Below are positions 1-11,389 of a DNA stretch of 64,000 bases, one piece after another; positions within the stretch are counted from its first letter, which is position 1, and each line of letters begins with the position of its first letter. Location: positions 62,001 through 126,000 of the forward strand of contig BDIU01000132.1 of the NCBI GenBank assembly GCA_002118135.1, in the 5' to 3' direction. The notes beneath the pieces were generated by a model that was not told the origin of the DNA, did no database searches, and was given only the letters and a program-made list of their open reading frames with translations. This stretch comes from Trebouxia sp. TZW2008. Taxonomy: Eukaryota; Chlorophyta; Trebouxiophyceae; Trebouxiales; Trebouxiaceae. The position numbers and the translations under genes were made by a program.

Positions 1-3000
1 CATTATTTTCCTTTGAAGCTGTGTATCGCATAGCGTGCTGGTGGTATAAGCAGACTCTTGGTGGAGCTAGAAGGCATAAGCCGCAGCAGTCAGAACGCCA
101 ACGATGGGTGACTGACTCTGTATAGGGAAGTCTGCCAGCTTGGCTTGGACGTCCTTGTTCAGAGCATTCCACTTTTTGAGCTTGGAGGCCTCCTCCTTGT
201 GGCTGTCACGCAGGTCTACAAGTGTGCTCTCCAGCTCCACTTCCACCCCACGGATGATGCCAACCTGAGTGCAAAGCAACAGCATTCACAAGCCCTCTCA
301 ACTAGTGCATTTGCCTCAAAATTGCTACAAATATGTTGACTATCTTCAGCTTGTAGGCCTCTGCCTTGTGGCTGTCATGCAGGTCTACCGGTCTGCTCTC
401 CAGCTCCACTTCCACCCCACAAATGATGCCCACCTGTACACAGAAGAAGACCATTGGAAGCTCTCCCAGGCGTCTAAACGAACTGTCTGAACTCTGCTGC
501 AATCACGCTGAATGTCTTCACTTGACGCTCTGAGGGTGCATGTGCTAGCACAGGTGCTCTTCTTCAAGTCCTTAATGTGACCCATATTGCATCAGCACCA
601 AAAATACGAAGCACCTTGACTGTGGAGTTCTGCTGATACAGCAAGATCATTGAGATGCCAGTTATTGGCCAAGCTGCTGAGCTCTCATAAAACTGCAACA
701 GATCTTATCCTGGGCAGACCAATGCTTTACAGTGTGAACAATTTGTTAATGTCAATATTGTCTACCTGTTAGAAGAGTCAAGCATGGTTGAGCTAAACTG
801 ACTCGGCCTCGGTATGCGACCTGCCACGGCACAAGTGCGAGCATGAGTGACCCAACAGAGCACTGCCTCTCGTCTCAGGGTGCACACATGCACAGAGGCG
901 ACAGCAATGCTTTTTAGTACTGTAAGAGCACTGAACTCCTGGCCTGCTGAGCCTCTGAGCTTTGCTTACCTCTTTGCTCTTGCGCTCAAACTCGCTGCGG
1001 ATGCCAGATAGCACCTCCTCCTTCTGCTGCAGCACCTGCTTGGTCTCCTCAGCAGCTTTCAGCACTTTTAGGGCAGCCTCATCCATCACCTGCATGGCAC
1101 AGCAGTTAGTATCATTGCTTTTCTAAGCATGTTTGCGATGTTTGCAATTGAGTGAGTATTGAGTGCTGTTGGTGCAGGTGCAGGAGCTCCACAGGGATCA
1201 TACAAAACATGTCCTCTGACATCAGCTCAATGCAGAGAGCTTGCAAGGAAAACGACAAGTTCACAAATCAACCATGGAGCCTTGTTCTGGAAGTCGTTTT
1301 CCTGAGCAGGCTTGACAGAATGTTTCAAGCTTTGCCATTTTGCCTTGATTGAGACTGATAGAAGATTGCATGCATGGCAAACCCTATCTAAGATGTACCT
1401 GCTGCTCTTTCTGCTTGTCCTCCATGTCAGCGATGCCCTTGTCCAGCTCCTTTTGGGTCTTGGTGCACTCCTTGCCCAGCTTCTCTGCCTGCTTGCCTGC
1501 TGCTGCAATCTGCACCTTCCTCTTTGTCACCCCTCCTTCAGCATCTGAGATAGCCTGCAGCATCACTGCCTAGTCAGCAAGCACGCTTTGCCTGACTGGT
1601 GTGGACATTGCAAACATGTAGCTCTGAGACTTGCACTGTCTGCTTAACAGTCTTTGCCCAGCGTCTCTGCCTGCTGCAGCAATCTGCATCTTCCTCTTCG
1701 TCACCTCTTCCCTCAGAATCTGAGCTAGTCTGCAGCATCACTGACTTGTTTACAGCTATGCATCTCTGATCAAGTAGGCTTTGCAAAGAGCAAGCCTGCA
1801 ATCTGCATGGTCCAGTCTCTCAAGCCCTTTCCCTTGTGAGCTAAATGCAAGCAGAAGTTGCTTGCCACACCTTTCCAATGACTCCACTGAAGCAGAAGTT
1901 GCTTGTGACTCCTGTCAACTGAAGCAGAACTTGCTTGTGACTCCTTTCCAATGTATGCAATGAAGTCATCTGCTTGTGCTATGGCATGTTTGAGATCAGC
2001 TTGTAAAAGGCTCAAACCCACTTGCTGAAGCTCAGACACCGCCTGCTTCTGCTTCTTCATCTTGGGACCGCCTGCATTGTCGATCTGCCCCTGCAGTTTC
2101 TCTGCTTGCTGCATCAGCCCCATTGCGCTCTTCTTCAGCTTTGTCAGCTCTGCCTCGCCTGCATTGATCTCCTTCTTCAGTGCTGAAAGCCTGTCGGAGT
2201 CTTCTGATTTCACCTGCACAACGAAAAATCATCATGCATTTTGGTACCTGTGCACAAATCTCTGCCTTTGCCAGCAAGCATAGAGCACACACACAAATCC
2301 AGCTGTTCTACAGTCAGTCCTTTTCCCTGTGTTGGGATGTGTAGTCAGAGTTATAGAATCATGACATTTGGACCATGTCAAGATGGCCATATTGGATGGG
2401 TTGGCTGCATGTTGTCATGTCACAAACAAGTTGAGAAATACAGCCAGACTTATATAAGAAGCAAGCACAGAATACAGGTCACCTGAGCGGCTTGAGCAAG
2501 CTGAGAAAGCTGTTGCTGCAGGTCCGTGGCTTGCTGGCGGGCGGAGGCGGCCTCAAGCTGCAGCTTGGGAATGGCCACTTCTAGGCGCACCGTCTCCCGT
2601 CCAATGCGCTGTGCTTCAGATGCTGCTTCCTGACTTTCCCTCTTGGCCTCCTCCAACATCTGGAACATCACTATATGTTTCAAGCAAATGTGGATGATGA
2701 TGATGATGTCCTATGGGCGCATCACCTCCTGGCCAACGCGCTGTGCCTCTGCTGCTGCTTCCTGGCTTTCGCTCTTGGCCTCCTTCAACATCTGGAAGAC
2801 CGCCATATTTTTCAATCAAGTGGATACAGTAATGTACTGCTTTGAGCAGCACGACAGAAGCTGCTTCCTGGCTCTCTCTCTTATCCTCTTCAAGCATCTG
2901 TTGACTACAAATATCACAGTAGACTACTTGTGAGCGTCAAAAAGCTTGTATGTATTGAACCTCAGAGGCTGCATTGGCACAGCATACTTTGCCAGGCTCT

Positions 3001-6000
3001 CTGCAAGTGAGCGCAATCATCAAATGATCTTTTCACAGCTCAATTATCTACCATCAGATGCACTCTTGCCGCTTACCTGAGTGCTGGTGCTGAGCTGTTG
3101 CTCCGCAGCTCGCAGCTCAGCCACAGCTGTGGAGGTGTCCACAACACGCCTAGCTTCCTTGCCTAGGCACATGCGGCCACCTCTGGGCTTGCCGCCGCCA
3201 CCGCTCATTGTGCCTGACTCATTGATCATGTCACCCTGCATGTAGCAGCACAATAGACATGAACACAGAGCAGCCTTTGCTCAGATGGAAGACATGCCCA
3301 GAAGACTGAGCCATTCAAGTTGATGCTTGAAATGTGACATGTACAAAGCCTGTCAAAGTCAATAATGCTCCTATCATCAAAAGCACAGCCTGACATGACA
3401 GTGTGTGCTGACTCAGCAGTAAGTTGGCTCTTGTGCAGCTACTCATGCATTACTATTGCAAAAGTGCTTTTGTCTCGTGAGTACTGCACAAAACCAATCG
3501 CAGTGCCAGCCAGACATGCGATTGTGAATGCTGTGTTTGTCTACCTTGAGGGTCACCACTCTGCCCCATCTCTTGTCCTTGCCATAGGCAATGCGTGAGG
3601 CTTGCTCCAGGCTCTCAGCCACAACAGTGTCCCTGAGGCCAAAGTAGAAGGCAAGACGAACTTGCTCATCCTTGACACGCACCAAGTCAAACAGGCGAGG
3701 CACCCCTGCAGCCAGACCACTGATCAGGTCAGCAGGCCAGTAGAAACACGCTGAACCTCATTGTAGCAAACACCCAGGAATAGAACAACAGAGCTGTGTG
3801 GTCAGCAGGGATTCAGTAAGTCTCTTGACCTCCGTGCTGGGTTGCAAACACATTGTACTCAGTTGATTGACTGAAGGTCCAGTGGTTTATACACTTTTTG
3901 CTTGCCTGCTTACTTGGACTGCCTGTCATCTCAATTGACTGCTGCGCCACTCACGCTTCAGCATGCTCTTGCACAATTTTGCCTTTGACAACATTGCCAA
4001 TACATTCTAGTGCAAGAAACATCCCGGGCTGCCTCTTTAGACAGGGGCTCCCATTATGACGCGTACTGGCGTAGACTTCTCTTTTCATTTCATTTCTTTT
4101 CTTGCTTTCTTTCTAAGAAACATGCTACCAAAATGATCCAGGCAAGTCAAGACCTCGCCTTCAGGGGGCGCCGGCTTTTCCTGTAGAGCCCTCGCAAGGC
4201 GCTGTTGTTTGTCCAGGATCAGAAAAGTGCACACTCCCAGGTTCTTCAGCCTGAGCAGCTCTACACAGCGCTGGGCCGTGGTGGTGTTGTCTACCACTGT
4301 GTAGTCTAGGGCTGCACAGCTGGTAGACACAGCTACATCATACTTCGCATCAATGGCCCCAAGGTCTCCTGCAGCCAATCACAGCCGTAGGTTTGCTAGG
4401 AAACCAAAATGGTACTGCATATATGCATTGTCTGTGGTTGAAGCTGCATATCTTCAGCCTGAGCAGCTCCTCACAGTGCTGGGCCGTGGTGGTGATGTCC
4501 ACTGCTGTGTAGTCCAGCGCTGCACAACTGGTAGGCACAGCTACATCATACTTGGCATCAATGGCCCCAGGTGTCCTGCAGGCAATCATAAATGTATGTT
4601 TGCAAGGAAACAAAACAGGTATAGCACATGCGTCTTGTCTGCAGTTCCAGCTGCTATTCTTCAGCCTGAGCAGCTTTGGGCAGTGTTGGTGTTGTCCACC
4701 AATGTGTAGTCCAGCGTTACACAGCTGGTAGATCAATGGCCCCCAGGTCCCCTGCAGCCAATCACAATTTTATCATGTTTATGGGAAGGTGAAACAGGTA
4801 CAGCATATGCTTGCCCTTGGGGTAAGCTCTGTATTCCCTGAGTGTTGAGTCTCACAGGTTGCAGTAACACACACCAAAAGCAGGCATGCAAAGTGTGCTT
4901 CATGTACAAAAGCTGGCCTGGCAAGACAGGATTGGCACTACACACAACGCCGGCATGTGCAGCAATTGCTAAACACATTTTTGGGCCAAAATTAGGTCTA
5001 TCAGCAATCACGGGCTCATGCTGCTTACCAAGGCTGCCCAGGGTTTTCAGGAATCTCCACACTGACTTTGGCAGCCATGGGGGCCGTGTAAACACTCATT
5101 CCACCAGAGAGGGCAACTTGAACAGGCATGCACAATGGCCCCAAGGAGTTTTATCAAGGACTCAGCAGTCACAAACTGATGCTGCTGACCCAGCCTGCCA
5201 AGGCCTTCAGCTACCTTTGCACTGGCTTTGGCAGCCATGAGGGCCGTGATGACACTCATTGCGTTAGGTAAACTCCAATGAAACAACAAGACAGCACACT
5301 GGCTTTGACCAGGGTCAAATCAAGGTTGTCAACAAGCATAGGCTGATGCTGTTTACTCAGCCTGCCCAGGATTCCAGAAATCTGGCTGCCAAAGCTATCA
5401 GGGCATTGATGACAGCATTACGCCAGGTAAGTTCAACCTAAACAGGCATGCGGGATGGTTTGGCAGAAACAGACTGATGGTGCTTAATTCAGCCTGCCTA
5501 CAAACCCAGGAATGCCCCCACTGGCTTTGGCAGCCATGAGGGCCATGATGACCACCATTGTGCCAGTGATATTTGAAATGGACAGAAATGTAGTCACAGG
5601 CTGAAGTTGCTTACCTAACCTGCCCAGGATTCCAGGAATCTCTCCCTTGGCTTTTGCAGCCATAAGGGCCTTGATTATATCTCCCTGAGAGGTCTGGGCT
5701 TGTGAGTCAGCCCGCCGCTGCTGCACTGTGCCCCTCACTTCCTGCAGCGACCTGTTCAGCTTCTCCACTTTTGCCGCTGCAGCTGCCTCCCGCTGCTGCG
5801 CTGTCCCTACCTCTTCCCTGCAGATGACGAAGAGAAGGGGTTGAAAGAGAGAGGTTCAGTACATCTCTCGGTGGACTCGCAGTGTCTTAGGGTTCTGCAA
5901 TACATACAAGTGCGGAAGTTGATCAACATTGGTGTCAGACAAACCATGACTCTGTCGGTTTTTCAGAGCAGGTCTGCAAAAGGTTGTGCATGTAGTATTA

Positions 6001-9000
6001 AAGCAGCTGCACAAGATGTCCTAGTTCCGATCATGCTGGCGACAACCACAAGACAGCCATGTGACTGATGGAGACACTGCCTGGCAAAAATGGGAAAGTG
6101 CATGATAAGCATTGGAACAACGTCCATGCTGCTGGCAAGCACAAGCCAGGTGTGTGCTTGTTGGTGCAGTGAGTTAGGAGAGCAGTTCAGCAGGGCGCAC
6201 CGGTGCTGCTGTAGCTGGTGCTCCATTTGCAAGACTTCCTGATCCTTGCTGGCGGCACTGCTTGAGGCTTCCCTTGCCCCTTCTTCAGCATCCTGCAATA
6301 CAGCAGATTGTTTGCTGCTGACACTCAAAGTGAATTTGGCATTAGTGAAAGCAAGCAGGTTATGCCCTCGAAGAAAATATAGGCAGGTGCACCTTTAGCC
6401 GTTGCTTGGCCTCTTCATGGGACTTGTGCAGCATGTCCTGCTCAGCAGTGGCCACTGCTAGCTTGGACTGGACTTGACTAATCTGCTGCTCCCAGGGCGC
6501 CAGCTGGCGCCGCACCTCCTGTAGTGCTTGTGTGTGCTCTTCTACTTCACCTCTGGCTGCCTCCTGCAGCTGCTGCAGCAGCTGCTCTTGAGTCACCAGC
6601 TGCTGCTCCAGCTGCTGGGCCTGATCAGTTAGGCCTTGGATGCCGGATTGGAACTGCTCAGCTTCTGTTGTGCCAGCCTGCAAGCCATGCATATGCACTG
6701 GATTGGCAAAAAGCCAGAGTCTGGCAACAAGATGAAATGAGGTGCTCAGGGCACTGCTGTGTATTGCTACATCTGCTCAGGTTGATTTGTGCCAGCCTGC
6801 AAGGCGCTAACGGCCGTTATGACACCTAATAGTTTAGATTTTTCTTTGGTTTTCCTGATTGAATGATTGTTGTGGTGACACACCTGCATTTTGGCTGTAT
6901 CCTTGGTCAGCTTGTCTTGCAGCTTCTTGAGCTTGGCCTTAAGATGCTTGACATCCTCCCGGTACTTGATGTCCTTGCGCTCAAACTCCTTGAACTCCTC
7001 ATTGGCGCGCTCCAGCTCCTTGGCCACACTGCCATGGTCAGCACTCATGTCCTTGAACCTAAACACAATACATAAGCATTCTGTTCCGTACTGTATCTGG
7101 GCAATGCTGTAGCGGCTTTGCTACGCATGTGAAGGCTTTCGCCACACGCCTGATATGTACCCTCCTGTTTGCAAGCAGGTGGCATTTTGATGCAGCATGC
7201 AGGCAAGTGCTGTTGTGCATTGAGTCAGTGGCATTGTTGCTGACTTTGCAGACTGATGACATCATGAGCCAAGACATCAAACCTGCTGGTTTACGTGGCA
7301 TAACTCACGCGCAGTTCAGCACTCAATTGCCCCTTCCAAGCGCAGACTGCTCCGGCCACTAGCCCAGACTGATGCGCTCATGCCTGACTGCTTCCTAGAG
7401 TTGAGCTGCCAAGCAGGAATGAAGAATGCCTGATGCATGGTAATGCATGCATTCTGGAGTGCAAACAGGATGCAAACACCTTTTCTCTGCTTCCTTGAGA
7501 TCCTTGTTGTAGGTCTTGAATTTGTCCTGCTCATGCTTCAGCTTGGCTTCTAGCTGAGTCACGTTGCTCTCGATCTTGGTCAGGTTGCGCTGCACCACAA
7601 GACGTGTTTAGGTGGCATGCTGTGACAAGCACAATGTCTCCCATAAGCAGCAGAACAGAAGCTTGCAAGGATCTGCATTGCTTCTGGAAGCTGCTTCAGT
7701 TGGTGCTCAAAGGTCAAGTGATTGAGACATGTGTCATGGCAACAAGCTCAAGTCGGTTACTGTGCTTTCTGTCTTGTGCGGTAGAGAAAAGGAACATAGC
7801 AGCCTGTTTGATTCAAGCACCAGGACCAACTTTGGCAGTGACTGCCAGTTATGATCATACCATCCACACAAAAGCTTGACTTCATGCTCAGCAGACATGC
7901 TTGTGACAGGCAGTGCTTGCATACACAATTGCATCATGGCCAAACAAGCCTTGACCCACCAAAGCTCTTGCTCAAAGCCACAGAAGCAGAGCTAGGGGCT
8001 CTGCACACGCGGGCTTCAGTGCAGTGATTGTGTGCTGTGTGCTGTACCTGGCCATCATGCATGAAGCGCTGGAAGATCTTGCTCTGGGCACCCAGCCTCT
8101 CAGCATCTTTGAACAGGTATGCCTCAGCAGCCAGCTTCTCCCCTTCAAGGCCCTCACGCTCTTTCTCTGCTATCTTCACACGGTTGACCTGACCCTGACG
8201 AGTCTCATTCAGGGTCTCCAGCCTGCAGGGCACAGCCTAGCTGTTGAATCATTCGCCTGCAGCCCAAATTCGGTCTTGATGTCATTTTGGAGGTGCATGT
8301 AAGCAATGCTTCTAGAACCCTTTCGTGCTGTCTTGACATGGTTGACCTGACCCTATCAAGCCTTGTTCAGGATTTCAAGCCTGCAGGACATGCCAAAGCC
8401 GTAGAAACTGTTTGCCTGCAGCTCAATTTTGGTCCTTTACTTGTTTCAAGTTGTGCATGTGCATGTGAACATCACTCCCAGAATCTCCTGCTCTGTCTAT
8501 GCTATCTTTTCAAGGTTGACTCCCTAGCAGAGAGAGAGAGAGTAATTCTACATGCTTTAGCCAGCCAACAAGGCTGATCACATGTGCCACACCGTGGCAA
8601 TGACTATTTGTCTGCACGTCTCATTCAGGGTTTCAAGCGTACAGATAATGTATGGATTATGCTCATACTCATGGCATGCAGGTGTATGTATGCACTACAT
8701 GCCAGGCAAAGCTGTGACTTGTAGCCCCATGCTTGACAGCATGCTTGCAATGTTTGTTGTTTTGCATCCGTGATTTGTGATTAGAGCGTGAACAATGGCG
8801 GCAGCTGCAAAGTATTGCTGAGATTTGACTGCTTTACTGAACCGCTTGGATCGGTGACGTCAATGATATGCAAGGTTTATACTGCGTGTCTGCACAAGCT
8901 TCTGCCGCTGCATCATGACTATGTAGCAACAGCCAGTCTAAGCTATCAGGCAACACTTATAGATTCATTTGTGCAGCTGTGTGCATCCAATCAGCAGCTG

Positions 9001-10207
9001 CTAGCTGCAGCTGCTTCAAGCAATGCACTTGATGTGCAGGTGGTCCTCAGCATTCACTCAACGTGCCTGAACTTACTGTTTAGCACATTCTTCAATGGTC
9101 TCAATGTACTTGTCTGTGCCAATGATGTCTTCAAGATACTCCAACAGCCCTGTGTCATGCGGCGTCTGCGACTTGGGTTTCATCATGGAAATCTGCTCAA
9201 CTTCACCCTGCAAACAAAACCAAATAGGACAGCTTACTGACAAACTCTTGCAGAGATTTGCAACAACAGCATGGATGGGGACACACGGTAGTGCCATGGC
9301 ATCAACTGTGTGTGCTGGACATGAGACAGCGATAGCAACTCTTGTCAGGGACAGATGCCTGTAGCTTGAAGCCTGTTCTCATGTGCAGAAGAAAGACCGG
9401 GCACAATGAAATAGCAACCCAGTATGCAATGTTACCTGCAGAATAAGAAAGCGATTATTGTCCAAGTCGATGCCTTTGCTTTTCAGCAGCTTTGTGACCT
9501 CTGTGAAACTGCTTTTCTTGTCGTCAATGTAGTAATCAGAGTTATTGTTGCGGTGTGCTGTGCGTGACACAGTGAATTGTGAGTTGGCTACGACATCAAA
9601 GGTCTCGTCTCCCTGCGCAATGCACGATACATGATTGTCAGGCTCGTGAATGGTTTGTGTGTCCATCACCGCCATTCAGTCCACAAAGCTGCATGCAGGA
9701 GCTGTAAGGCATCAGATAGCATTGGCAGAAGGACTCACTGTGTCCAAGATCTCTTCAAAGTGCACAATCACCCTCGCCATAGCCAAGTTCTTGTGATGGG
9801 TTGAATTGTGTATCAGTTCAGAGACCTTGTTGAGTCTCAGCTGCACGAAAGATGCACGGAAGGTGAGTTCGGCAGTTCATCAAGGCAGCTGAGGCAGCAG
9901 CTTGTCTCTAACATGCAATGTCTGGTAGAGCAAGCTTTCACCTGCTTTGCCCGCTTTCCAAACACAAACAGCATAGCGTCAATGACATTCGATTTTCCAC
10001 TTCCATTTGGCCCCACAACAGATGTGAATGACTGCAAGAAGCTCAAACTTATTAATATCGACAGCTGGACACGTATAAAGCCAAACTTAAAGACTTCCTG
10101 CTTGCCTTGTGGAAAGGGCCAACATGCTGAGCTCCGGCATATGACTTGAAGTTTTCTAACACCATCTGACTGATGACCAAGCGAGGCACGGTCCCGTGAG
10201 TCCCCAT
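1..10207 (-). CDS. SMC4: SMC4, condensin core ATPase subunit (3' end cut by window)
   Basis: Structural maintenance of chromosomes 4, partner of SMC2 in condensin, which compacts mitotic chromosomes. Nineteen exons are visible from the ATG at 10207 to 117: 10207-10106, 10031-9942, 9840-9739, 9612-9436, 9207-9077, 8222-8048, 7589-7480, 7058-6884, 6677-6393, 6292-6201, 5817-5615, 4368-4159, 3705-3545, 3235-3077, 2659-2483, 2213-2022, 1554-1399, 1089-970, 264-117. They join into one frame of about 988 residues. In order: the SMC4-specific N-terminus (VLENFKSYAG), Walker A (GPNGSGKSN) at exon 2, the N-terminal head, coiled coil, the hinge (GDLGAIDAKYDVAV) across exons 11-13, the post-hinge GTMSGGGGK motif, then returning coiled coil. 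The C-terminal head with the ABC signature and Walker B (roughly 250 residues) lies beyond base 1. The start is supported by an in-frame stop at 10244. Introns 10105-10032 and 4158-3706 use GC donors. Several exons have decayed tandem copies. Identity is very secure; exon edges are good to about one base. Confidence 0.95.
343..434 (-). repeat. Decayed tandem copy of SMC4 exon 19
   Basis: On the minus strand this repeats the start of the exon at 264-117 (VGIIRGVEVELES reads VGIICGVEVELES), offset about 170 bp upstream, with its own CAG acceptor. Similarity stops after the LK codons and no donor follows in frame, so it looks like a dead copy. Confidence 0.75.
1570..1750 (-). repeat. Decayed tandem copy of SMC4 exon 17
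   Basis: Minus-strand bases around 1650-1740 repeat the exon at 1554-1399 (the stretch encoding VTKRKVQIAAAGKQAEKLGK), but with a shifted frame (reads GRGDEEEDADCCS). It lies just upstream of the intact exon in transcription order. Confidence 0.65.
2700..2900 (-). repeat. Two partial copies of SMC4 exon 15
   Basis: The coding start MLEEAKRESQEAAS of the exon at 2659-2483 recurs on the minus strand near 2790-2720 (ATGTTGAAGGAGGCCAAGAG) and near 2897-2850 (MLEEDKRESQEAAS). Both copies are truncated and precede the functional exon in transcription order. Confidence 0.75.
4442..4751 (-). repeat. Two decayed copies of the SMC4 hinge exon
   Basis: The hinge exon (4368-4159) is preceded in transcription order by two copies starting at 4575 and 4751, each after a CTGCAG acceptor. 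The 4575 copy keeps DAKYDVAVPTSCAALDY and continues through LLRLK, but has lost one base near its start, so it is out of phase with exon 11. The 4751 copy has an internal deletion after GAID and an early frameshift. Neither carries the distal half of the exon (FLILDKQQRLARAL). The functional copy is the 3'-most. Confidence 0.88.
5030..5571 (-). repeat. Four decayed copies of the SMC4 pre-hinge exon end
   Basis: The 3' part of exon 11 (ALMAAKAKGEIPGILGRLG, ending at 5615) recurs downstream in transcription order at about 5571-5487 (ALMAAKASGGIPGFVGRL), 5432-5355 (stop-bearing), 5270-5185 (ALMAAKASAKVAEGLGRLG) and 5105-5030. Each unit includes intron bases with a 'gctgatgctg(c/t)tta' stretch, so exon end, donor and intron were duplicated together. 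Spacing is roughly 125-160 bp. Here the 5'-most copy is the functional one. Confidence 0.85.
8330..8640 (-). repeat. Decayed copies of SMC4 exon 6 start
   Basis: The 5' part of exon 6 (8222-8048; LETLNETRQGQVNRVK) is repeated on the minus strand at about 8395-8340 (after CCTGCAG, with an in-frame stop) and more weakly near 8530-8500 and 8640-8610. They fill most of the 850-bp intron before exon 6. Confidence 0.7.
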
Positions 10208-11389
10208 ACTGGTGCGCCGGGCAACGCCCAGCACGCTTGTCCTTCAGGTTCAACTCCAGTGGCAGTCAAAGATCAAGATCACACAAAGGTCACGCGGTCA
10301 GTAGCAGCTTCGTGCGTGAGCGCTTCACGCAAGCGGCTCGGCAGGCCTGCACTGACTCGATGTTTGCCTGCGCTCAGCAATTCAGACCTGAAACGTTTGC
10401 GCTGATCGGCAACGTCCATGCCTTGCGCTCAAATTGGCCACTGCAACAGGCTCTGCAAGGGAATCTCAAGTAAGCTTTGTGCAAAAATTGCAGCAAAATG
10501 CTGTAGCTATAGCATGCTGTAAAACTGACCATCAGCAGCTATATCACAGAACATATAGTATATCAGCCTGACAGCTCCACGATACAAGCAAGTGCTGTCG
10601 CCGTTACCCACAGTCATTGCTGCATGCCTACACAGATGCATGCATGACACAGGTGTTCAGTGGAAGCACAGTGACTGATCACTTGTCATTGCAACAGTTT
10701 TCTTGGCGATGTTGCACACCTTGGGCAATACTGACAGCATGTCAACAGCCTCAGAGATTGTGATGTCAATGTCTACTGCACAGACACTGAGACTTGATGC
10801 AGCATGGATAAGTCTTTACATTGAAGCACCTCACAATGAAACTGATTACTAATAAGCAGCACCCTGGTGCTCACTATAGCTGTTGAAACAAGGAGATGCA
10901 CCTCAATCAAGCAATTTCACTGTTGTTCTTGAAAAGATGAATGATCACTAAGCATATGGTACAACAAGCATATGTACAGATGCTGGAAGTCACAATTCAC
11001 AGGGTCTATGGGGTAAGCTCAGAATACTTGCTGAGTCAAACTGTACAACAGGGGAATTCATTCTCCGCTAACGCACAGTAGCAGATGAGGGTTCATTTTG
11101 GATGTCATTGCTCATCACAACGCCAAAAGTGGCATGGACACCAAAGACAACATGTGTCAACACAGTGTAAACAAACTACTTTTGTATGACCAAATGCTGC
11201 TGAAGAGTTGCAGATGCCTTCTGCCTGTGAGGCACAAATCCCAGTCCCACATAAAGTCACACACGCCCCGTTCCTTGGTGTGAATACACTGTCTCGTTCA
11301 CACAGAAATGACATCATGTCACAAAGGACTGCCCCTGCAAGTGGGGTTTTGTTGGCATCTTGCAAACTTGGTCACTGTCTTTCCAGCTG
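10208..11389. other. Intergenic: SMC4 promoter side and AFC 3' region
   Basis: No coding region seen. The stretch must hold the SMC4 5' region (next to 10207) and the 3' untranslated region of the AFC kinase (below 11390). Short ORFs here show no family resemblance. No clear TATA box or repeat was noticed. Confidence 0.5.

Noticed and set aside
9837..10253. 138-codon ORF as the SMC4 start
   Set aside because: It joins the Walker A exon to intron sequence. The SMC4 N-terminus VLENFKSYAG lies in another frame (exon 10207-10106), linked through the GC-AG intron.
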